This document shows positions 55,620-64,000 of a stretch of 64,000 bases of DNA, piece by piece. The stretch comes from Ryuthela nishihirai (Eukaryota; Arthropoda; Arachnida; Araneae; Heptathelidae). Every line of letters begins with the position of its first letter. Position 1 is the stretch's first letter. Where the stretch lies: positions 16,001 through 80,000 of the forward strand of contig JAWZYU010000729.1 of the NCBI GenBank assembly GCA_038380435.1. Direction: 5' to 3'. Position numbers and translations under genes: made by a program. Below the pieces are notes generated by a model. It was not told the origin of the DNA, ran no database searches, and saw only the letters and a list, made by a program, of their open reading frames with translations.

Positions 55620-57950
55620 ATGCCCCCAGACCCAAACAAGCCCACCAAAATGCCTGACGACTCCAACACGCGCACCGAAATATCTCGTCATAAAAACCCC
55701 CACAAAAACGCCCCAGGACCCCAACACACCCAACAAAACACCCGAAACCCAAACACACTCACCGAAACGCCCCCAGAACCAAACATGCCGACCAAAAAGG
55801 CCTCAGGACCCGAACACGCCGAACAAAACGCCTCAGACAAAACAAGCCCACCAAAACGCCCCAGGACTCCAACACGTGCACCAAAACGCCCCAGAACCCC
55901 AACACGCCCAACAAAACTCCCCAGACCCAAACACGCTCACCGAAACGCCCCCAGACCCAAACACACCCACCAAAACGCCCCAGTCCGAAACACGCCCAAC
56001 AAAATATTCCCCCACACCAGCCTACCAAAACGCCACCAGACCCAAACATGGCCACCAAAAAGGCCCCAGGATCCGAACATGCCGACCAAAACGCCCCAGA
56101 ACCAAACAAGCCCACCAAAATGCCCGACTCCAACACGCGCACCGAAACACCTCGTCATAAAAACGCCCACCAAAACGCCCCAGGGCCCAACACGCCCAAC
56201 AAAACACCCCAGACCCAAACACGCTCACTGAAACGCCCCCAGACCCAAACACGCCCACCAAAACGCCCCCAGTCCCAAACACGCCCAACAAAACATTCCC
56301 CCAGATCAGCCTACGAAAACGCCCCCAGACACAAACATGCTCACAAAAAGTCCCTAGGACCCGAACACGCCGAGTGAAATGCCCCCAGACCCAAACAAGC
56401 CCACCAGAATGCCTGACGACTCCAACACGCGCACCGAAATATCTCGTCATAAAAACCCCCACAAAAACGCCCCAGGACCCCAACACACCCAACAAAACAC
56501 CCGAGACCCAAACACACTCACCGAAACGCCCCCAGAACCAAACATGCCGACCAAAAAGGCCTCAGGACCCGAACACGCCGAACAAAACGCCTCAGACAAA
56601 ACAAGCCCACCAAAACGCCCCAGGACTCCAACACGTGCACCAAAACGCCCCAGAACCCCAACACGCCCAACAAAACTCCCCAGACCCAAACACGCTCACC
56701 GAAACGCCCCCAGACCCAAACACACCCACCAAAACGCCCCAGTCCCAAACACGCCCAACAAAATATTCCCCCACACCAGCCTACCAAAACGCCACCAGAC
56801 CCAAACATGGCCACCAAAAAGGCCCCAGGATCCGAACATGCCGACCAAAACGCCCCAGAACCAAACAAGCCCACCAAAATGCCCGACTCCAACACGCGCA
56901 CCGAAACACCTCGTCATAAAAACGCCCACCAAAACGCCCCAGGGCCCAACACGCCCAACAAAACACCCCAGACCCAAACACGCTCACTGAAACGCCCCAG
57001 ACCCCAACACACCCAACAAAACACCCGAGACCCAAACACGCTCACCGAAACGCCCCCAGAACCAAACATGCCGACCAAAAAGGCCTCAGGACCCGAACAC
57101 GCCGAACAAAACGCCTCAGACAAAACAAGCCCACCAAAACGCCCCAGGACTCCAACACGTGCACCAAAACGCCCCAGAACCCCAACACGCCCAACAAAAC
57201 TCCCCAGACCCAAACACGCTCACCGAAACGCCCCCAGACCCAAACACACCCACCAAAACGCCCCAGTCCCAAACACGCCCAACAAAATATTCCCCCACAC
57301 CAGCCTACCAAAACGCCACCAGACCCAAACATGGCCACCAAAAAGGCCCCAGGATCCGAACATGCCGACCAAAACGCCCCAGAACCAAACAAGCCCACCA
57401 AAATGCCCGACTCCAACACGCGCACCGAAACACCTCGTCATAAAATGGCCCACCAAAACGCCCCAGGGCCCCTACACGCCCAACAAAATACCCCAGACCC
57501 AAACACGCTCATCGAAACGCCCCCAGACCCAAACACACCCACCAAAACGCCCCAGTCCCAAACACGCCCAACAAAACATTCCCCCACACCAACCTACCAA
57601 AACGCCACCAGACCCAAACATGGCCACCAAAAAGGCCCCAGGATCCGAACATGCCGACCAAAACGCTCCAGACCCAAACAAGCCCACCAAAATGCCCGAC
57701 TCCAACACGCGCACCGAAACACCTCGTCATAAAAACGCCCACCAAAACGCCCCAGGGCCCAACACGCGCAACAAAACACCCCAGACCCAAACACGCTCAC
57801 TGAAACGCCCCCGGACCCAAACACGCCCACCAAAACGCCCCCAGTCCCAAACACGCCCAACAAAACATTCCCCCAGATCAGCCTACGAAAACGCCCCCAG
57901 ACACAAACATGCTCACAAAAAGTCCCTAGGACCCGAACACGCCGAGTGAA
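55620..57950. repeat. 759, then 524+1,048
   Basis: 759-bp unit 55620-56378, then the compound 56379-57950 with its junction near 56996 and beta' at 57434-57722. This looks like a one-step-shorter relative of the 2,884-bp blocks that follow. Confidence 0.94.
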
Positions 57951-60020
57951 ATGCCCCCAGACCCAAACAAGCCCACCAAAATGCCTGACGACTCCAACAC
58001 GCGCACCGAAATATCTCGTCATAAAAACCCCCACAAAAACGCCCCAGGACCCCAACACACCCAACAAAACACCCGAAACCCAAACACACTCACCGAAACG
58101 CCCCCAGAACCAAACATGCCGACCAAAAAGGCCTCAGGACCCGAACACGCCGAACAAAACGCCTCAGACAAAACAAGCCCACCAAAACGCCCCAGGACTC
58201 CAACACGTGCACCAAAACGCCCCAGAACCCCAACACGCCCAACAAAACTCCCCAGACCCAAACACGCTCACCGAAACGCCCCCAGACCCAAACACACCCA
58301 CCAAAACGCCCCAGTCCGAAACACGCCCAACAAAATATTCCCCCACACCAGCCTACCAAAACGCCACCAGACCCAAACATGGCCACCAAAAAGGCCCCAG
58401 GATCCGAACATGCCGACCAAAACGCCCCAGAACCAAACAAGCCCACCAAAATGCCCGACTCCAACACGCGCACCGAAACACCTCGTCATAAAAACGCCCA
58501 CCAAAACGCCCCAGGGCCCAACACGCCCAACAAAACACCCCAGACCCAAACACGCTCACTGAAACGCCCCCAGACCCAAACACGCCCACCAAAACGCCCC
58601 CAGTCCCAAACACGCCCAACAAAACATTCCCCCAGATCAGCCTACGAAAACGCCCCCAGACACAAACATGCTCACAAAAAGTCCCTAGGACCCGAACACG
58701 CCGAGTGAAATGCCCCCAGACCCAAACAAGCCCACCAGAATGCCTGACGACTCCAACACGCGCACCGAAATATCTCGTCATAAAAACCCCCACAAAAACG
58801 CCCCAGGACCCCAACACACCCAACAAAACACCCGAGACCCAAACACACTCACCGAAACGCCCCCAGAACCAAACATGCCGACCAAAAAGGCCTCAGGACC
58901 CGAACACGCCGAACAAAACGCCTCAGACAAAACAAGCCCACCAAAACGCCCCAGGACTCCAACACGTGCACCAAAACGCCCCAGAACCCCAACACGCCCA
59001 ACAAAACTCCCCAGACCCAAACACGCTCACCGAAACGCCCCCAGACCCAAACACACCCACCAAAACGCCCCAGTCCCAAACACGCCCAACAAAATATTCC
59101 CCCACACCAGCCTACCAAAACGCCACCAGACCCAAACATGGCCACCAAAAAGGCCCCAGGATCCGAACATGCCGACCAAAACGCCCCAGAACCAAACAAG
59201 CCCACCAAAATGCCCGACTCCAACACGCGCACCGAAACACCTCGTCATAAAAACGCCCACCAAAACGCCCCAGGGCCCAACACGCCCAACAAAACACCCC
59301 AGACCCAAACACGCTCACTGAAACGCCCCAGACCCCAACACACCCAACAAAACACCCGAGACCCAAACACGCTCACCGAAACGCCCCCAGAACCAAACAT
59401 GCCGACCAAAAAGGCCTCAGGACCCGAACACGCCGAACAAAACGCCTCAGACAAAACAAGCCCACCAAAACGCCCCAGGACTCCAACACGTGCACCAAAA
59501 CGCCCCAGAACCCCAACACGCCCAACAAAACTCCCCAGACCCAAACACGCTCACCGAAACGCCCCCAGACCCAAACACACCCACCAAAACGCCCCAGTCC
59601 CAAACACGCCCAACAAAATATTCCCCCACACCAGCCTACCAAAACGCCACCAGACCCAAACATGGCCACCAAAAAGGCCCCAGGATCCGAACATGCCGAC
59701 CAAAACGCCCCAGAACCAAACAAGCCCACCAAAATGCCCGACTCCAACACGCGCACCGAAACACCTCGTCATAAAAACGCCCACCAAAACGCCCCAGGGC
59801 CCAACACGCCCAACAAAACACCCCAGACCCAAACACGCTCACTGAAACGCCCCAGACCCCAACACACCCAACAAAACACCCGAGACCCAAACACGCTCAC
59901 CGAAACGCCCCCAGACCCAAACATGCCGACCAAAAAGGCCTCAGGACCCGAACACGCCGACCAAAACGCCTCAGACAAAACAAGCCCACCAAAACGCCCC
60001 AGGACCCCAACACGTGCACC

Positions 60021-60050
60021 AAAACACCTCCAGACCTAAAAACGCCCACC
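60021..60050. repeat. Retained 30-bp monomer at the alpha/beta boundary (copy 1)
   Basis: All other units read GTGCACC directly into AAAACGCCCCAG. Here an extra 30 bases (AAAACACCTCCAGACC onward) sit between them. They align with the GAAACACCTCGTCATAAAAA boundary found between beta, beta' and gamma. The simplest reading is that this is the original subunit boundary, lost elsewhere. The same unit lacks one C after 60250 (ATGCGACC for ATGCCGACC). Confidence 0.85.
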
Positions 60051-62904
60051 AAAACGCCCCAGAACCCCAACACGCCCAACAAGACTCCCCAGACCCAAAC
60101 ACGCTCACCGAAACGCCCCCAGACCCAAACACACCCACCAAAACGCCCCAGTCCCAAACACGCCCAACAAAACATTCCCCCACACCAGCCTACCGAAACG
60201 CCACCAGACCCAAACATGGCCACCAAAAAGGCCCCAGGATCCGAACATGCGACCAAAACGCCCCAGACCCAAACAAGCCCACCAAAATGCCCGACTCCAA
60301 CACGCGCACCGAAACACCTCGTCATAAAATGGCCCACCAAAACGCCCCAGGGCCCCTACACGCCCAACAAAATACCCCAGACCCAAACACGCTCATCGAA
60401 ACGCCCCCAGACCCAAACACACCCACCAAAACGCCCCAGTCCCAAACACGCCCAACAAAACATTCCCCCACACCAACCTACCAAAACGCCACCAGACCCA
60501 AACATGGCCACCAAAAAGGCCCCAGGATCCGAACATGCCGACCAAAACGCTCCAGACCCAAACAAGCCCACCAAAATGCCCGACTCCAACACGCGCACCG
60601 AAACACCTCGTCATAAAAACGCCCACCAAAACGCCCCAGGGCCCAACACGCGCAACAAAACACCCCAGACCCAAACACGCTCACTGAAACGCCCCCGGAC
60701 CCAAACACGCCCACCAAAACGCCCCCAGTCCCAAACACGCCCAACAAAACATTCCCCCAGATCAGCCTACGAAAACGCCCCCAGACACAAACATGCTCAC
60801 AAAAAGTCCCTAGGACCCGAACACGCCGAGTGAAATGCCCCCAGACCCAAACAAGCCCACCAAAATGCCTGACGACTCCAACACGCGCACCGAAATATCT
60901 CGTCATAAAAACCCCCACAAAAACGCCCCAGGACCCCAACACACCCAACAAAACACCCGAAACCCAAACACACTCACCGAAACGCCCCCAGAACCAAACA
61001 TGCCGACCAAAAAGGCCTCAGGACCCGAACACGCCGAACAAAACGCCTCAGACAAAACAAGCCCACCAAAACGCCCCAGGACTCCAACACGTGCACCAAA
61101 ACGCCCCAGAACCCCAACACGCCCAACAAAACTCCCCAGACCCAAACACGCTCACCGAAACGCCCCCAGACCCAAACACACCCACCAAAACGCCCCAGTC
61201 CGAAACACGCCCAACAAAATATTCCCCCACACCAGCCTACCAAAACGCCACCAGACCCAAACATGGCCACCAAAAAGGCCCCAGGATCCGAACATGCCGA
61301 CCAAAACGCCCCAGAACCAAACAAGCCCACCAAAATGCCCGACTCCAACACGCGCACCGAAACACCTCGTCATAAAAACGCCCACCAAAACGCCCCAGGG
61401 CCCAACACGCCCAACAAAACACCCCAGACCCAAACACGCTCACTGAAACGCCCCCAGACCCAAACACGCCCACCAAAACGCCCCCAGTCCCAAACACGCC
61501 CAACAAAACATTCCCCCAGATCAGCCTACGAAAACGCCCCCAGACACAAACATGCTCACAAAAAGTCCCTAGGACCCGAACACGCCGAGTGAAATGCCCC
61601 CAGACCCAAACAAGCCCACCAGAATGCCTGACGACTCCAACACGCGCACCGAAATATCTCGTCATAAAAACCCCCACAAAAACGCCCCAGGACCCCAACA
61701 CACCCAACAAAACACCCGAGACCCAAACACACTCACCGAAACGCCCCCAGAACCAAACATGCCGACCAAAAAGGCCTCAGGACCCGAACACGCCGAACAA
61801 AACGCCTCAGACAAAACAAGCCCACCAAAACGCCCCAGGACTCCAACACGTGCACCAAAACGCCCCAGAACCCCAACACGCCCAACAAAACTCCCCAGAC
61901 CCAAACACGCTCACCGAAACGCCCCCAGACCCAAACACACCCACCAAAACGCCCCAGTCCCAAACACGCCCAACAAAATATTCCCCCACACCAGCCTACC
62001 AAAACGCCACCAGACCCAAACATGGCCACCAAAAAGGCCCCAGGATCCGAACATGCCGACCAAAACGCCCCAGAACCAAACAAGCCCACCAAAATGCCCG
62101 ACTCCAACACGCGCACCGAAACACCTCGTCATAAAAACGCCCACCAAAACGCCCCAGGGCCCAACACGCCCAACAAAACACCCCAGACCCAAACACGCTC
62201 ACTGAAACGCCCCAGACCCCAACACACCCAACAAAACACCCGAGACCCAAACACGCTCACCGAAACGCCCCCAGAACCAAACATGCCGACCAAAAAGGCC
62301 TCAGGACCCGAACACGCCGAACAAAACGCCTCAGACAAAACAAGCCCACCAAAACGCCCCAGGACTCCAACACGTGCACCAAAACGCCCCAGAACCCCAA
62401 CACGCCCAACAAAACTCCCCAGACCCAAACACGCTCACCGAAACGCCCCCAGACCCAAACACACCCACCAAAACGCCCCAGTCCCAAACACGCCCAACAA
62501 AATATTCCCCCACACCAGCCTACCAAAACGCCACCAGACCCAAACATGGCCACCAAAAAGGCCCCAGGATCCGAACATGCCGACCAAAACGCCCCAGAAC
62601 CAAACAAGCCCACCAAAATGCCCGACTCCAACACGCGCACCGAAACACCTCGTCATAAAAACGCCCACCAAAACGCCCCAGGGCCCAACACGCCCAACAA
62701 AACACCCCAGACCCAAACACGCTCACTGAAACGCCCCAGACCCCAACACACCCAACAAAACACCCGAGACCCAAACACGCTCACCGAAACGCCCCCAGAC
62801 CCAAACATGCCGACCAAAAAGGCCTCAGGACCCGAACACGCCGACCAAAACGCCTCAGACAAAACAAGCCCACCAAAACGCCCCAGGACTCCAACACGTG
62901 CACC

Positions 62905-62934
62905 AAAACACCTCCAGACCTAAAAACGCCCACC
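62905..62934. repeat. Retained 30-bp monomer at the alpha/beta boundary (copy 2)
   Basis: Same insertion 2,884 bp downstream, with the matching 1-base deletion after 63134. The shared pair of changes shows that the two 1,077-bp units are copies of one ancestor. Confidence 0.85.
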
Positions 62935-63718
62935 AAAACGCCCCAGAACCCCAACACGCCCAACAAGACTCCCCAGACCCAAACACGCTCACCGAAACGC
63001 CCCCAGACCCAAACACACCCACCAAAACGCCCCAGTCCCAAACACGCCCAACAAAACATTCCCCCACACCAGCCTACCGAAACGCCACCAGACCCAAACA
63101 TGGCCACCAAAAAGGCCCCAGGATCCGAACATGCGACCAAAACGCCCCAGACCCAAACAAGCCCACCAAAATGCCCGACTCCAACACGCGCACCGAAACA
63201 CCTCGTCATAAAATGGCCCACCAAAACGCCCCAGGGCCCCTACACGCCCAACAAAATACCCCAGACCCAAACACGCTCATCGAAACGCCCCCAGACCCAA
63301 ACACACCCACCAAAACGCCCCAGTCCCAAACACGCCCAACAAAACATTCCCCCACACCAACCTACCAAAACGCCACCAGACCCAAACATGGCCACCAAAA
63401 AGGCCCCAGGATCCGAACATGCCGACCAAAACGCTCCAGACCCAAACAAGCCCACCAAAATGCCCGACTCCAACACGCGCACCGAAACACCTCGTCATAA
63501 AAACGCCCACCAAAACGCCCCAGGGCCCAACACGCCCAACAAAACATCCCAGACCCAAACACGCTCACTGAAACGCCCCCAGACCCAAACACGCCCACCA
63601 AAACGCCCCCAGTCCCAAACACGCCCAACAAAACATTCCCCCAGATCAGCCTACGAAAACGCCCCCAGACACAAACATGCTCACAAAAAGTCCCTAGGAC
63701 CCGAACACGCCGAGTGAA

Positions 63719-64000
63719 ATGCCCCCAGACCCAAACAAGCCCACCAAAATGCCTGACGACTCCAACACGCGCACCGAAATATCTCGTCATAAAAACCCCC
63801 ACAAAAACGCCCCAGGACCCCAACACACCCAACAAAATACCCGAGACCCAAACACACTCACCGAAACGCCCCCAGAACCAAACATGCCGACCAAAAAGGC
63901 CTCAGGACCCGAACACGCCGAACAAAACGCCTCAGACAAAACAAGCCCACCAAAACGCCCCAGGACTCCAACACGTGCACCAAAACGCCCCAGAACCCCA
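63719..64000. repeat. Partial unit cut by window end
   Basis: Alpha and the first bases of beta only. It has a K start with D-type alpha and a base seen nowhere else at this site, T at 63838 (AAAATACCCG for AAAACACCCG). The array continues past the window. Confidence 0.93.

Larger units (their letters stand above)
57951..63718. repeat. Two tandem 2,884-bp blocks (759+524+524+1,077)
   Basis: Blocks are 57951-60834 and 60835-63718. I noticed four differences between them: C at 60006 versus T at 62890, G at 60652 versus C at 63536, C at 60663 versus T at 63547, and G at 60697 versus A at 63581. Each block contains the only 1,077-bp units, with an alpha nearer the monomer consensus (CCAGACCCAAACATGCC and CACGCCGACC). 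Confidence 0.94.
1..64000. repeat. Higher-order satellite array filling the window
   Basis: Every stretch of the window is a near-identical copy of the same CA-rich tandem repeat. The base monomer is about 29 bp, with a core of CCAGACCCAAAC and CCAAAACGCC. Ten diverged monomers make a subunit of about 290 bp, and two to four subunits make units of 524, 759, 819, 1,048 or 1,077 bp. Copies of the same unit type differ at only a handful of sites, while monomers within a unit differ a lot, which is the signature of higher-order repeat homogenisation by unequal exchange. Each monomer keeps about two CpGs. No unique DNA, transposon or gene interrupts the array, and neither end is reached. What is seen: the repeat. 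What is inferred: a eukaryotic heterochromatic, subtelomeric, centromeric or sex-chromosome/microchromosome location. I do not recognise the family. Confidence 0.98.

Noticed and set aside
1..64000. Transposable element or LTR origin of the long units
   Set aside because: I see no terminal repeats, target-site duplications, poly-A tails or coding remnants. The units reduce to the 29-bp monomer throughout.

Overview
The whole 64,000-base window is one uninterrupted tandem-repeat (satellite/minisatellite) array. I find no gene, RNA gene, transposon, CRISPR array or unique flanking sequence on either strand. Both window edges fall inside the array, so its true length and neighbours are unknown. 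The strands are very asymmetric. The + strand is made almost wholly of C and A (about 80-85% by eye, T only a few percent), so the - strand is G/T-rich with regular G runs. Open frames are common on both strands only because stop codons are rare in such sequence. They end at each repeat unit, and I do not call any as genes. An array this size, with nested higher-order structure, points to a eukaryotic nuclear chromosome. The G-run plus TTTT texture resembles GC-rich minisatellites of bird genomes, but this is only an impression and I cannot name the species or the satellite family.

The array is nested at four levels. Level 1 is a degenerate monomer of about 29 bp, beginning CCAGACCCAAAC and ending CCAAAACGCC. 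Level 2 is a subunit of about 290 bp made of ten monomers, present in diverged versions that I call alpha, beta, beta' and gamma. Level 3 is a higher-order unit that always follows the order alpha-beta-(beta')-gamma. It comes in five lengths: 759 bp (alpha-beta-gamma), 819 bp (759 plus a 60-bp tandem duplication in gamma), 524 bp (759 minus a 235-bp gamma/alpha deletion), 1,048 bp (759 plus a 289-bp beta' subunit) and 1,077 bp (1,048 plus a retained 30-bp monomer, minus 1 base). Level 4 is multi-unit blocks repeated in tandem, of 2,102 bp (524+819+759) and 2,884 bp (759+524+524+1,077). With one extra 244-bp duplication, my unit count (29 x 759, 25 x 819, 24 x 524, 6 x 1,048, 2 x 1,077) accounts exactly for the distance between the first and last unit boundaries.

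Layout. From 1 to about 41 kb the array holds only 759, 819 and 524 units. From 41,035 onward 1,048-bp units appear, and the last 819-bp unit ends at 48,626. The two 1,077-bp units lie only in the last 6 kb. Linked single-base variants define unit haplotypes, and a few mosaic units show past crossover or gene conversion. The retained monomer and less-diverged alpha bases in the 1,077-bp units suggest that older forms lie to the right and that the left part is a younger, more homogenised expansion. Unit boundaries below are placed at the ATG of ATGCCCCCAGACCCAAACAAG-type sequence; this is a bookkeeping choice, not a start codon.
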